Positions 50,677-60,588 of a stretch of 64,000 nucleotides of DNA are shown here, one piece after another. How positions within the stretch are numbered: position 1 is the first letter of the stretch; every line of letters starts with the position of its first letter. Source of the DNA: Flavobacteriales bacterium (GTDB lineage: Bacteria; Bacteroidota; Bacteroidia; Flavobacteriales_F; PHOS-HE28); the NCBI GenBank assembly GCA_020635725.1, contig JACJZF010000002.1, forward strand, positions 310,001 to 374,000, read 5' to 3'. The notes under the pieces are model-generated. The model was not told where the DNA came from, did not search any database, and saw nothing but the letters and a program-made list of their open reading frames with translations. A program made the position numbers and the translations under genes.

Positions 50677-53600
50677 ATGAGACATTCGAGGACCATACGA
50701 ACAGCCGCGTTCGCGGCATGCCTGGTGACCTGGTGCCGCTGGGGAGGAATTCCGGCCAATGCGCAGGTGGATGCATGGGCAATCGGTGACCAAAGCATTG
50801 TGATGCCGTCGGGCGCGAATGGCCCCGCTGGACAACCTACGGCACTGCCACAGCCTACCAACTCGAATTATCCTGAGGCATTACAATATCACGGACAGAT
50901 TGCATCACGTTCGCAGCACGCGCGCACCACGGGCGATGGCCGTTTGCTTTTCTTCGAGGTGGACGGGAACCTATATGACGGAGATGGCTATTTGATCGCT
51001 GATGCTCGCGCAGAAGGGTGTGTGGAGTGCTTGGAGCCTGGGGTGATGGAATTTGTGAGCGTTCCGGTACCGGGCAGTTGCAACCTGTTCTATCTGTTCT
51101 CCGCCATGGGTCGGGATGGTTATCCTGGTTACTACGGCACCCATGTACAATGGAGCCTCCTGGACTTGAACGCCGAGAACCCGCGGTTCCCGGCACAGGC
51201 GCCGACTACCTGCGCAAGGAGGGGCCGTTTGGTCCATGTCGTTGATGAGATCGGCACCGGCGTTTATGGGCAGTTCGCTTCGTATGGAGAGGCCGGTGGA
51301 CCCATTGGCGAGGGGGGCACTTCGAGCTTCTCCCCGCCAACAAGCGAATTCGTCGCCGGACTCGTGCCCTGGAATGTGAGCACGGGCACTCCCCGTATAC
51401 GGGTTGTGGAATCCGCAAATAACAACGGCGATCACTGGCTTTTCGCGGTGCTGGCCGATCGGATCTACGTGTACCGCGTGGCAAGCAGCGGTGTTTTTCA
51501 AGTGAACCCGACAAGTACCGAGGAATACGTTCCGTTCATGACTTCATGGAACCCGAACGTTGTACTGGAGTATTTCCATGATGCGGATGCCATCTTGACC
51601 ACCATCCCCGGTCAACAAGGCGACGTGGTTGCCTTGGCAATAGCGCAAGGCTATGGCATGTACCCATATCCGGCTTCGCAGAATGCTTCGAACAATCTTC
51701 TCGTCCATTACTTCAATCGGAACACGGGGTCGCTCATTCAAGGACAGTCCCAGGCGTACGCATTTCACGCCCCAGCCGGGAGCTGCTCTGGGGTGACCAT
51801 CGACCTGCCTGGTGGAGGCTTCGTGGGAACGGGTCTGCGCGGTTGCGCGTTCACCCCCGATGGCCGAGGGCTGTTCCTGACCGGAGAGCGTACAATGGAT
51901 TGCACCACGGCTCAGCCATATGCGGCCCATCTGAATCTGGTAACCAATTCCATTACCGACCTGGGCTATGCTTTTGGCCCAACCTTCGATCCGAAATGGA
52001 CACGGTCTCGCATCTATCGCAATACGGGCCTCGATGGAACCGGCACGGCCATCTATATACCCGTACTCGGCCAATTGGGTGTCCTCCAAGGCTTGGAGGA
52101 CCTTTCGGCAGCGGTATTCTCGTCAACGGCGGTCGCTCCGGTTTCTCCTCCTGAGTTATTCGGTGGCACAAGGCCTATCGGATGCGGATATACACCCCGG
52201 TTCCTGGATATCGGCATTGCCCACGACCGCTACCTGAGCCCTCAGAACCGTGGTACCTGTTGCGCCTTTCTCCAGAAGCATGGCAGCGGACTCATATATG
52301 GCCACGAGCAACTGTCCGGTATGCAACCGAACAACTGGACCGCGACCAGCAACCCTTACGGGAATGGTTCGCCGCTCACCTGCGTCTGCGACATCGTTGT
52401 CAAAGAGGGCGCGAACCTTCTTGCCAACAATCTCACGATCAATTTCGCGGATGATGCCAAACTCATCGTCGAGCGTGGCGCCGCGGTGATAACGACCAAC
52501 AGCACGTTGACCAGTATTACCTGCCCGAGCGCGCGCTGGCCTGGTATCCGCGTGGAAGGAACGACGGGCAATGGAAGTCAGGTTGCGCCGCATCAAGGCA
52601 GGGCACATCTTACGAATACCATCGTGGAGAACGCCGTTCTAGGCGCTTGGACAGCGCGGGAATCGGGGAATGGCACCGCGGTGCCGGGCTACGCCGGTGG
52701 CAGGATCTACGGCTACAATTCTACCTTCAAGAACTGCATCAGCGGGGTGCGCATTGACCCCTACACGCGCACCTCAGGCACCGGCGCCGTGCTGGACAAT
52801 CTCTCCGGATTCCACTTCTGCAGCTTTATCACCGATGCCGCCTGGCCCGATCCGGGCGTCAACTACCCACTGCATCATGCGCGGCTTCAATCGGTCAAGG
52901 GCATCAAGTTTAATCAGTGCAAGTTCCGCAACGATGCTCCAGGCCAGTTCCCGCTGCTCAACCGTGGCTGGGGCATCTACGGCATCTTCGCAGGATTCGA
53001 CGTGCTCGGCACTTCCGTCACAGATGCCAGCTTGTTCCAGAACCTCAGCACGGGCGTGGCGGCCGGTGGCTTCATCAACAAGGTGAACATCCGCCAGAGC
53101 TGGTTCCGTGGCAACAACGTGGGTGCGCACCTGCAGGCCTGCGTAGCGCCGGAAGTGAGCCGCTCGCATTTCGTGGTGCCTGGAGGCAACTGGCCTAATC
53201 CAGCCATGGGCCTCCTGCTCCAGCAGAGCACGGCCTACTTGGTCGAAGAGAACGACTTCAGCGGCAGCGCCGGCACCAGCTCCAATGTGGGCATCTACTG
53301 GAAAGGCGATGTGCTCCAGTCGAACCAGATCTACAACAACACCTTCAACAACCTCTTCTCAGGCACCTATGTGCAGGACCGGCACAAGGGCAATACCCCG
53401 ACCACTGAGAATCTGGGCTTACAGATCCTCTGCGGCGATTACACCGGTTGCGTCTTCGACTATTACGTGGGGGACAACACACGCATCCGCGAGGATCAAG
53501 GAACGTACTTCTCATCGGATCCGGTCAATAGCCAGCTCGCCGGCAACCGGTTCTTCAGCGGCGTCTTCGATGGCATTGTCATCAGCAACGTGCAGCCCTT

Positions 53601-54873
53601 ACCAGAGGCGCCGTATTACATCCCAGCGCCTTACTTCGACTACAAGCGCCACAACGTGTCGGAGTGTGATCCCATCAACCTGAGCCCCTTCTACTCGGAC
53701 ATCGAGATTACGGATGAGACCGAGTTCATCAAGGCCGAAGCCTGCGGCAACGGCCTGTTGCCCGCCATCGGGGGTGGCGGCGGGGTGGTCGGTTTCGGCT
53801 TGGCGGCGGCGCAACTGCGGAGCGCACAATCCAATCTGGATGGGACGGTGGATACCGGGGAGCGGGAGGACATCCTGGATGCGATCAAGCAGGACAGCCC
53901 TTGGCTGCCAAGCCATACCCTGCGCGACTATCTCCTGGCCCGGTGCCCCTTGAGCGATGAGGTGATCCTGAACGTGCTCTATCGGCAGCAACCCATGGAT
54001 GCCTGGCACCTGACCCAGGTGCTGCTGGCCAACGCCAAGCTCACCGAGAAGGTGAGGAGCGTACTGAAGCAGAGCGAGCTATTGAACGAGTACATGCTGG
54101 CTATCGTGCTCAACGCCGGCAACGGCCCCACAGTGAAGGATCTGCTCGTTCAGGAGGTGGTGCTGCGCGCCGATGAGAAAGCACGCTACCTGGCCATCGC
54201 GCTCGATGAATGGGCCAGGGATACGATCACCCCAAACCCGGAGGATTCCCTGCGCGCCATGCTTGCCGCCCACCCCGATGCCAGTGACTATTACCTATTG
54301 GCCGAGTTGGAAATGGAGCACGGCGACTACACGGCGGCCACCGACTGGCTGAACGCCGCAGTTGCTGCCAAGGCCGATGATCCTGCGCTGCTCCGCGAGC
54401 TGGTGGCCATGCACCAGGTGCTCGGTGGCGATTGGCAACAGGCCGATGCGGCGCAGCGGGCTTCGCTCGCCAACATGGCGGGTAGCACCAAGCCCGGATC
54501 AGCCATGGCCTGGGCGATTCTCTACCAATTGAATGAGACCAATTCAGTGCCCACCGCCGAGGAACCCAGCACGGAGAAGAGCCTGCGCTGGACGCCTGCA
54601 AGGAGAACAGCAGCAATGGAACGGCCGGTGCTGGAAGCCCACCCCAACCCCAGCAATGGGCAGAGCTGGGCGGTGATCTCGGTGGAATTGGACGACGCCG
54701 CAATGCTGCGCGTGAGGGACCCGCAAGGGCGTTTGGTGAGTAGCGTACGCTTGGCCGCAGGCCAACGCCTGGTGGAGCTAGACCTGATGGGCCTTGCAGT
54801 AGGCCTCTATACCTGCGAACTCTTGCAGGGCGAGTACAAACTGGGCGTGACGAAGTTGACCGTACAACGGTAG
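50677..54873 (+). CDS. Giant secreted type IX cargo protein with beta-helix and helical repeats
   Basis: 1,398 residues from ATG 50677, where a signal peptide starts ('RTIRTAAFAACLVTWCRWG...PANAQ'); the frame is open upstream through the palindrome array but is not coding there. About 30-560: a beta-propeller-like region. About 600-1010: parallel beta-helix repeats ('NTIVENAVLGAWTARE', 'IYNNTFNNLFSGTYVQ'). About 1120-1300: helical, TPR-like repeats ('DYYLLAELEMEHGDYTAATD'). The end is a type A sorting domain ('HPNPSNGQSWAVIS', 'GLYTCELLQGEYKLGVTKL'). No catalytic residues recognised. Confidence 0.82.
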   Translation: MRHSRTIRTAAFAACLVTWCRWGGIPANAQVDAWAIGDQSIVMPSGANGPAGQPTALPQPTNSNYPEALQYHGQIASRSQHARTTGDGRLLFFEVDGNLYDGDGYLIADARAEGCVECLEPGVMEFVSVPVPGSCNLFYLFSAMGRDGYPGYYGTHVQWSLLDLNAENPRFPAQAPTTCARRGRLVHVVDEIGTGVYGQFASYGEAGGPIGEGGTSSFSPPTSEFVAGLVPWNVSTGTPRIRVVESANNNGDHWLFAVLADRIYVYRVASSGVFQVNPTSTEEYVPFMTSWNPNVVLEYFHDADAILTTIPGQQGDVVALAIAQGYGMYPYPASQNASNNLLVHYFNRNTGSLIQGQSQAYAFHAPAGSCSGVTIDLPGGGFVGTGLRGCAFTPDGRGLFLTGERTMDCTTAQPYAAHLNLVTNSITDLGYAFGPTFDPKWTRSRIYRNTGLDGTGTAIYIPVLGQLGVLQGLEDLSAAVFSSTAVAPVSPPELFGGTRPIGCGYTPRFLDIGIAHDRYLSPQNRGTCCAFLQKHGSGLIYGHEQLSGMQPNNWTATSNPYGNGSPLTCVCDIVVKEGANLLANNLTINFADDAKLIVERGAAVITTNSTLTSITCPSARWPGIRVEGTTGNGSQVAPHQGRAHLTNTIVENAVLGAWTARESGNGTAVPGYAGGRIYGYNSTFKNCISGVRIDPYTRTSGTGAVLDNLSGFHFCSFITDAAWPDPGVNYPLHHARLQSVKGIKFNQCKFRNDAPGQFPLLNRGWGIYGIFAGFDVLGTSVTDASLFQNLSTGVAAGGFINKVNIRQSWFRGNNVGAHLQACVAPEVSRSHFVVPGGNWPNPAMGLLLQQSTAYLVEENDFSGSAGTSSNVGIYWKGDVLQSNQIYNNTFNNLFSGTYVQDRHKGNTPTTENLGLQILCGDYTGCVFDYYVGDNTRIREDQGTYFSSDPVNSQLAGNRFFSGVFDGIVISNVQPLPEAPYYIPAPYFDYKRHNVSECDPINLSPFYSDIEITDETEFIKAEACGNGLLPAIGGGGGVVGFGLAAAQLRSAQSNLDGTVDTGEREDILDAIKQDSPWLPSHTLRDYLLARCPLSDEVILNVLYRQQPMDAWHLTQVLLANAKLTEKVRSVLKQSELLNEYMLAIVLNAGNGPTVKDLLVQEVVLRADEKARYLAIALDEWARDTITPNPEDSLRAMLAAHPDASDYYLLAELEMEHGDYTAATDWLNAAVAAKADDPALLRELVAMHQVLGGDWQQADAAQRASLANMAGSTKPGSAMAWAILYQLNETNSVPTAEEPSTEKSLRWTPARRTAAMERPVLEAHPNPSNGQSWAVISVELDDAAMLRVRDPQGRLVSSVRLAAGQRLVELDLMGLAVGLYTCELLQGEYKLGVTKLTVQR

Positions 54874-54880
54874 AATGTAG

Positions 54881-54917
54881 ACCGGGAGCGGCGCGCAACG
54901 GACGCGTCGTTCCCGGT
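54881..54917 (+). other. Weak hairpin after the giant gene
   Basis: ACCGGGA (54881-54887) pairs with TCCCGGT (54911-54917); no T run follows. It overlaps a TACATTCG sequence (54917-54924) that could be a degenerate -7 box for the next gene. Confidence 0.35.
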
Positions 54918-54939
54918 ACATTCGCAGAGCATGTAAACA

Positions 54940-56445
54940 ATGAAAGCAGCCCTAACCATACTCTTCGCTTGTTTGTTCCAAGCGACGTTTGGGCAGATCA
55001 CGTTCAATGTGGTGCGCGAGCATCCCAGTGTGCTCTCGTACAATGGTGCGCTTTCGGTCAATGAAGTAGAAGATGGATACCTGATGTTCAGTTTCGGCTG
55101 GTCATTGGATAGCACGGTGGGCGCGGTGTTCGCCACCAAGTACGATTTGGAAGGCAACTTCCAGTGGGAGAAGGAGCACAAGCGTGATCGAACTACCTCT
55201 CCGGGTATTATTGACCCCATTGCTGCGATCAGCGGCGGGCGCTTTGTTGGGGCGATGACCGCCTATGGCGGTGCGGCCCCGAAGGTCACTTATTTGTATT
55301 GGTGGGATAGCGAGGGAGATACCTTGCGCACCCGCTTTCTCAAGTCGGATAGTAACGTGGTGAGTGCTACGCACGGCACGCGGCAGTTGCTCGCCTTGGC
55401 CGATGGCGGCTTCCTGCACTGCGGCTGGTGCGCGAACACGCCACCTGGGCAAGGCGGCTGCATCACACGCTTGGATAGTGCCGGCACCATCCTCTGGGAG
55501 CGGATCTACCCACAGGCGGAGTACATCCAGCACGCGAGCGAAGCGCCCGATGGCGGCTTCGTGCTGGGCGGATCGCGCAATGCACAACAAGACGAAGCGG
55601 TGGTGATCCGAACCGATAACGGGGGCAATGTGGAGTGGGTGAGGTATCACGGGTTGCATGCAATCGTTGGTGGTCAGCGAGCATTGTTCACTTCCGATGG
55701 ATCGGTTCTGATGCCGGGGAATTGGAAGTCCGATCCCAGTCCGCTGACCTATGAGCAGTGGGCTTGCCTTTATTCGTATTCCGACAACGGGATCCTACAA
55801 TCCCGCAGTGATTACCACTATGGCTACCTGGCTGCAGCGGTGCATCTCCTACCCAAGGGCAATGATCATTACTGGCTGGTGGGTGGCACGAACCAATATG
55901 AACTCAACCCGGATGGCGTCGCGCTTCTTTGCGAATTGGATGAGAATCTCGATAGCCTTTGGATGCGGAAGTATTGGTACTATGCTGCGAATGGTTCCTA
56001 CAGTGCGACCTACAGCGTACGCGTTACCTCTGATGGCGGCCTGGTGATGTGCGGCGTTTCGCGCCAAGGCCAAACCGACCCGCTGCCCTACAAGCAGGAC
56101 AACTGGCTCATCAAGCTGGATAGCCACGGCTGCCTGGTGCCCGGCTGCCAGAACGTGGGCATAGAGGAGGTGGCGTTGGGTTTGAACGAGTACTTGCACG
56201 TTGCGCCCAATCCCATTGCGCAAGGCCAAACGCTGCGCGTGAGCTTCGAACCGCCAGCGCGTTTCACGGCCAAGGGGCCGCTGCGCGTGATTCTGTTGGA
56301 TGCGCAGGGCAGGCAAGTGCAGGAGGAGCGGATGAGCGGCACAACCCTCAACCTCTCAACCCCCAACCTCTCAACGGGCCTCTACTACCTGCACCTCACC
56401 GATGGCACAAGGTGGCTGGCCGGCGCGAAGGTGGTGGTGGAGTAG
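54940..56445 (+). CDS. Secreted type IX cargo protein, propeller type
   Basis: 501 residues. Signal 'MKAALTILFACLFQATFG'; repeated blades such as 'ATKYDLEGNFQWEKEHKR' and 'ITRLDSAGTILWERIYPQ'; and a sorting domain ('VAPNPIAQGQTLRVSF', ending 'WLAGAKVVVE'). Same architecture as the truncated gene at the window start. No enzymatic motif. Confidence 0.82.
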   Translation: MKAALTILFACLFQATFGQITFNVVREHPSVLSYNGALSVNEVEDGYLMFSFGWSLDSTVGAVFATKYDLEGNFQWEKEHKRDRTTSPGIIDPIAAISGGRFVGAMTAYGGAAPKVTYLYWWDSEGDTLRTRFLKSDSNVVSATHGTRQLLALADGGFLHCGWCANTPPGQGGCITRLDSAGTILWERIYPQAEYIQHASEAPDGGFVLGGSRNAQQDEAVVIRTDNGGNVEWVRYHGLHAIVGGQRALFTSDGSVLMPGNWKSDPSPLTYEQWACLYSYSDNGILQSRSDYHYGYLAAAVHLLPKGNDHYWLVGGTNQYELNPDGVALLCELDENLDSLWMRKYWYYAANGSYSATYSVRVTSDGGLVMCGVSRQGQTDPLPYKQDNWLIKLDSHGCLVPGCQNVGIEEVALGLNEYLHVAPNPIAQGQTLRVSFEPPARFTAKGPLRVILLDAQGRQVQEERMSGTTLNLSTPNLSTGLYYLHLTDGTRWLAGAKVVVE

Positions 56446-56455
56446 GACCTGTGTG

Positions 56456-56510
56456 CGTTGCCACAGGCAACGGAGCAATTGCCTTGTTGCGCGTAGCCAC
56501 AGGCTACGCG
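56456..56510. repeat. Two palindromes sharing an ACA loop
   Basis: CGTTGCC-ACA-GGCAACG (56456-56472) and CGCGTAGCC-ACA-GGCTACGCG (56490-56510, 21 bp) are perfect inverted repeats 17 bp apart between the two cargo genes. Confidence 0.65.
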
Positions 56511-56532
56511 CAGAGCGAGCGAGAAGGAGCGC

Positions 56533-57021
56533 ATGGAGGCGTTGGTCGGCTTCCTTCAGGGTATTTCAGGCGAAGACAGGGATGAGGCTGAGCTCACCGA
56601 GGCCGAGCAGGACCAGCTGGAGGCGCTGGTCGACGGCCAGCAGGACCGGCCGGCCACCTGGGCGCAGAACATCCTGTGCTTCCACTACGGCCGCTGCGTG
56701 GCGCCCTGGACCGGTGATGGCGGCGAGCCCAAGAGCCTGCCACGCGTACGGCCTGAGGACATGCCCGGACCGGCACTGAGCTTACAGCCCAACCCCACCG
56801 CGAACTGGAGCGTGGCCAAGGTCCGCCTTAGCTCCGATGATGCTACAGCCACCTTGCGGGTGCTTGATGTGACCGGTAAATCGGTGGCCAGCTACCGCGT
56901 GACGGGCAGGGAACCGCAGCTTGTTTTGGATACCCGAATGCTGGCGCCAGGGGCATACCTTGTGGAACTCATGAGCGGAGCCGAGAAACTCGCCAGTGAG
57001 AGACTGATCGTGCAACCGTGA
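56533..57021 (+). pseudogene. C-terminal remnant of a type IX cargo gene
   Basis: 162 residues with no signal peptide. 'QLEALVDGQQDRPATWAQNI' followed by 'LCFHYGRCVAPWTG' resembles the segment just before the sorting domain of the giant gene ('AMAWAILYQLNETNSVP'), and the rest is a complete sorting domain. It therefore looks like the 3' end of a lost beta-helix paralogue. An AAGGAG stretch precedes the ATG, so a short peptide might still be made. Its stop overlaps the next gene (GTGA). Confidence 0.6.
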
Positions 57022-58517
57022 CCAGACAGACGGCGACATTGCGAAACCTGACCATGGCGGCCCAGCTCAGCTGGGCCGCCATAGCGGTTGCGCAGCAGCC
57101 CTTCGATCTCGACCCTTCGTTCAGGACCACAATTAGCGAAGTCTATGTGAGTTCTGCTGCTCGGATGCTTGACGGCAAGTTGCTGGTCTCCGGCGAAATG
57201 AAGTTCGGATCAGGGTTAACGTACTACCTGATGCGTTTGAATTCGGATGGCTCGCGAGACATGGGCTTCCCTTATGTGGGTGCCGGTGGTGGTAAGATTT
57301 CGACTTGGTCTGACCGATACTACGTTTCCACTGCCCAAACGCTTCGCCGCCTTACCCCATCAGGATTGCTGGACAACACCTTCCAGCACCTGAACGACTA
57401 CGTGGAATTCTCCTCCGGCCAAGGCGGCGATTACCACGTGTACCCAGATGGCTCAGTGGTGATCACGGGCGACCACATCGTGAACGTGCCGGACAGCGGC
57501 TGGGCGGGCTTCTACAGCCTGATCTGGTTCAACAACGATGGCACCCTGGACCTCACGCGGCAGCCGCGGCAGGGCAATGGCTCGATCTCCCTGATCGTGC
57601 CGCAGCCCGATGGCAAGTTCCTGCTCAGCGGTCCCACCACCGCGTGGGAGGGCGTGCCCACGCCCAGCATCTTCCGCGTGCATGCCGATGGCACCTTGGA
57701 CACCAGCTTCACGTGCGCCATGGGCTGGGGCGAGGCGGCGAGCATGACGGTGCTGGAGGATGGGCGAATACTCGTCTCCGGCCTGTTCAAGACCGAGTTC
57801 AGCTCGCCGGACTCTTTGCACTTCGTGCGCCTGATGCCCGACGGCAGCCTGGATCCCGGTTTCAACAACGACCTGGAAGTGGTGCGCATTCCGTGGCTCT
57901 CCACCGAATGGCCGGGCAACACGATCAATTGGGGGCAGTTCGGTCTGGTGGGCCATACGCGCATCTCCGATGGCCGCATAGTCGTATGGGGCGTGCATAT
58001 GGTGGTCGAAGGACAGGAACGCCGTGGTCTCGCCATGCTCGACGCGGATGGGAATCTGCTTGACGAACCATTCGGGTCGGGTGGTTGTGGCAGGTATTAC
58101 AATGAAGGTACGGGTTATCTCTACGGGGACATCGGTGGCATTCTCGAGGCCCCCGACGGTTTCTTCTACATCTGGGGTGGTTACAAGGGCTATGACGATG
58201 GCACCACGAATGATCCCGCGCAGCGCTTCGTGAGCCGGTTGTATGGGCTGAACGTAGGGGTGAGCGAGCAGGAGCGCATCGGCTTCAGCATATACCCCAA
58301 CCCGGCCACTGGCAGCGCCACGGTGCAGCTGGCGCACATGCCTGAGCGCGGGGTGCTCACGGTGCGTGATGCCCTTGGTCATCTGTTGCTGCAAGAGCGG
58401 GTGAGCAGCTACACCACCACGTTGGATCTGGGCGACGTGTGCGCCGGCGTGTACCTTGTGGAACTCATGGACGGGTCGGAGAAACTCGCCAGTGAAAGAC
58501 TGATCGTACAACCGTGA
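57018..58517 (+). CDS. Secreted type IX cargo protein, delta-60 repeat type
   Basis: 499 residues. GTG 57018 overlaps the previous stop and supplies a basic n-region for the signal peptide ('TRQTATLRNLTMAAQLSWAA'); ATG 57054 is an alternative. Delta-60-like repeats: 'LMRLNSDGSRDMGFPYVGAG', 'IFRVHADGTLDTSFTCAMG', 'FVRLMPDGSLDPGFNNDL'. The sorting domain ends 'ELMDGSEKLASERLIVQP', nearly identical to the preceding remnant. Confidence 0.83.
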   Translation: MTRQTATLRNLTMAAQLSWAAIAVAQQPFDLDPSFRTTISEVYVSSAARMLDGKLLVSGEMKFGSGLTYYLMRLNSDGSRDMGFPYVGAGGGKISTWSDRYYVSTAQTLRRLTPSGLLDNTFQHLNDYVEFSSGQGGDYHVYPDGSVVITGDHIVNVPDSGWAGFYSLIWFNNDGTLDLTRQPRQGNGSISLIVPQPDGKFLLSGPTTAWEGVPTPSIFRVHADGTLDTSFTCAMGWGEAASMTVLEDGRILVSGLFKTEFSSPDSLHFVRLMPDGSLDPGFNNDLEVVRIPWLSTEWPGNTINWGQFGLVGHTRISDGRIVVWGVHMVVEGQERRGLAMLDADGNLLDEPFGSGGCGRYYNEGTGYLYGDIGGILEAPDGFFYIWGGYKGYDDGTTNDPAQRFVSRLYGLNVGVSEQERIGFSIYPNPATGSATVQLAHMPERGVLTVRDALGHLLLQERVSSYTTTLDLGDVCAGVYLVELMDGSEKLASERLIVQP

Positions 58518-58601
58518 AATAGTTGGAGAAGCGTCCTGCCACGCGAGCGTTGCTCGCTAACGTCCGCGAAATCCCCGAGGATGGAAGGCCCTGCCCCGGT
58601 T

Positions 58602-58680
58602 CAAGATCGATGAAGAAGCGTTGGCGATCGGGGCGGGGATGATGGCGCTGGGGACGGTGGATGCCCTCACCCCACGATGA
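58602..58680 (+). pseudogene. Fragment A of an M20 amidohydrolase 3' end
   Basis: Reads 'FKIDEEALAIGAGMMALG' then stops at 58678-58680. It matches the end of the intact gene at 48806-50020 ('FDIDEDALAIGAGMMVMGAL'). No upstream coding part remains. Confidence 0.75.
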
Positions 58681-58780
58681 TATCCTCTACCACCACTGTC
58701 GGTCTTCCGCCGCTGAGCTGAGCGGTTAGCTCCACGGTATTGCGGGTGCGTCCGTTGGAGGTCCATAGTTCCATGCTCAG
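58667..58780 (-). pseudogene. Fragment of the 111-aa gene (last 37 codons)
   Basis: Minus-strand translation 'LSMELWTSNGRTRNTVELTA' onward to 'VVVEDIIVG' and stop is identical to the end of the intact gene at 60761-61096 except one Ser for Ala. The 5' two thirds is missing. Confidence 0.8.
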
Positions 58781-58870
58781 CTTGCACACCGCGGCCTTCG
58801 ACATCGATGAGGATGCGCTAATAGTAGGCGCGAGGATGATGGTGATGGGGGCGCTTGCGAACCTGTATTG
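58781..58870 (+). pseudogene. Fragment B of an M20 amidohydrolase 3' end
   Basis: Reads 'LHTAAFDIDEDALIVGARMM' and ends 'VMGALANLY' with a stop at 58868-58870. The first 35 bases match 49924-49958 closely. The junction with the preceding fragment is at 58779-58781. Confidence 0.75.
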
Positions 58871-58881
58871 ATCAGGCTAGT

Positions 58882-60564
58882 TCACTCCACCACCATGCTC
58901 CCGCTATAGGTGCGCTTCCCATTGCTTACCGTGACCATGTAGAATCCAGGGCCCACGTCCCACACATCGAGCTGCGGACGTTCCTCATTCATCGACAGAA
59001 GCTGCTCCGCCACCTGTCTGCCTGTGCCATCGTATATGCGCAACAGCAATTCCGTTTCGTGGGCTAAGGCGCTCGGCAGCCTCAACCGGAAACTGCCCCT
59101 GTTCGGGTTCGCGTAGATTCCTAATCCGGTTTCCTCCAAGGCCATGGACTGGGGCACACTTGTAAGCGCTCCATGTTTGGCGAGGAAAACATCCTCGTAG
59201 CCGTGGCTTGCAAACGTCTCGCTTCCGATGGTGATGGAGCCAGTTGGGGTCAACGACCCCGGGAAGACCCCGCATACCACCATGCCGCCTTCGGACCATC
59301 TGATACTACCTCCGAGACCGACACCTACGTGTGCCATGCCGCCCCCGTTGCCCACGCTATCCATGACCGCCACGAACATGTCTTGGGACGTACTGGCCGC
59401 TAGTAATGACCCCCCGAACTCTATGCCCCCGCGCAGGTACCCTGTGGCGGCCACCTTACCTTCTGCATCCACATCCAAAGCAAGGAATCCGAAATCGTCA
59501 GTGCCTTCGTACCCGCGCGCCAGCACTGGTTCACCGGTAGTCAGGTACTTGCTCAAATAGGCTTTACCGTGGTCCGTCTGCGATGTCAATATTTCCTCAC
59601 CGAATACTGCCGTGTCCAGGAATGATCCAACGCAATACACGCGACCGTTAGCATCCATGCCCATGCTCTGCGGTCCGGTACTGCCACTTGGGAAACCGTC
59701 GAGGCGCAGCCACTCGGCTACACCGGACTCCGGGTCGATGCTCGCCAATGCATAACCATTGCCATGTCGGCCGATGACCTGAATCGTATCGACCACCGTT
59801 GTATCCCCTTCGGACTGCATGTATGCAGGACCATGCGCGTAAACTCTTCCTTCCGAATAGCGAAGTGTATGGAGAAAGATGCCCTTCATACTACTGTTGA
59901 ATGTAGTGAACGATTTCACCCAGAGTTCTGTGCCATCGGGGGCGTACTTGGCCAGAAAGGTACCGGCTGGTATTAATTGGCCTCCCGCCACTGTGATACC
60001 GAGTTCGTCTGTACGGAGGCTGATTATTAAATCACCGTTAGCATCCTGAGTAATTCCAAGCCCGCTTGTCCAGCCCCAGGCTGAGCTCGCGCATGTCGCA
60101 ATGGTTTGTGCCCAAAGGCAATGACCATCCGTGCTCCACTTTGCCAAAAACGCACCTTGGGCGGATGTTACGAGTGTACAGGTGTCCATGCTGCATTGCC
60201 CAAAGTATCTACCTGTGATATAGATAGAACCGCCTGACTCATCAAGCGTGAGGCCTCCGATGAAGACTTGATCGGGACCGGTCAATGTCTTCACCCAGCC
60301 CAGGTTCCCCTCAGCATCGAATTTGGCAATGAACGCATCCTCGCTCCCGACAAGGGTATCTTCTCCGAGCAAGCAGCCTTGGAAGCCTGTTGGGCCCAAT
60401 GTCATGGCATAGCTGCCATACACATATACATTACCGTTCGTATCTACTGCACCGATATATGCACCATCAGGGCCTGGACCTCCGATCTGCCGGGCCCATT
60501 CCCAGGATTGAGTGAATGCCGCCCCTGTAGCGAAGAGCGCGAGTAAAGCGAGCCGGAATCTCAT
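58882..60564 (-). CDS. Secreted type IX cargo protein, SBBP repeat type
   Basis: 560 residues from ATG 60564. Signal 'MRFRLALLALFATGAAFTQS'; blades such as 'GAVDTNGNVYVYGSYAMTLG', 'IAKFDAEGNLGWVKTL' and 'LAKYAPDGTELWVKSF'; and a sorting domain ('GIYANPNRGSFRLRL', 'GFYMVTVSNGKRTYSGSMVVE' in parts). It is convergent to the mosaic region. A leader hairpin is at 60589-60614. Confidence 0.83.
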   Translation of the reverse strand: MRFRLALLALFATGAAFTQSWEWARQIGGPGPDGAYIGAVDTNGNVYVYGSYAMTLGPTGFQGCLLGEDTLVGSEDAFIAKFDAEGNLGWVKTLTGPDQVFIGGLTLDESGGSIYITGRYFGQCSMDTCTLVTSAQGAFLAKWSTDGHCLWAQTIATCASSAWGWTSGLGITQDANGDLIISLRTDELGITVAGGQLIPAGTFLAKYAPDGTELWVKSFTTFNSSMKGIFLHTLRYSEGRVYAHGPAYMQSEGDTTVVDTIQVIGRHGNGYALASIDPESGVAEWLRLDGFPSGSTGPQSMGMDANGRVYCVGSFLDTAVFGEEILTSQTDHGKAYLSKYLTTGEPVLARGYEGTDDFGFLALDVDAEGKVAATGYLRGGIEFGGSLLAASTSQDMFVAVMDSVGNGGGMAHVGVGLGGSIRWSEGGMVVCGVFPGSLTPTGSITIGSETFASHGYEDVFLAKHGALTSVPQSMALEETGLGIYANPNRGSFRLRLPSALAHETELLLRIYDGTGRQVAEQLLSMNEERPQLDVWDVGPGFYMVTVSNGKRTYSGSMVVE

Positions 60565-60588
60565 GCGAATGAGAGTTTCTTGTCTCAG

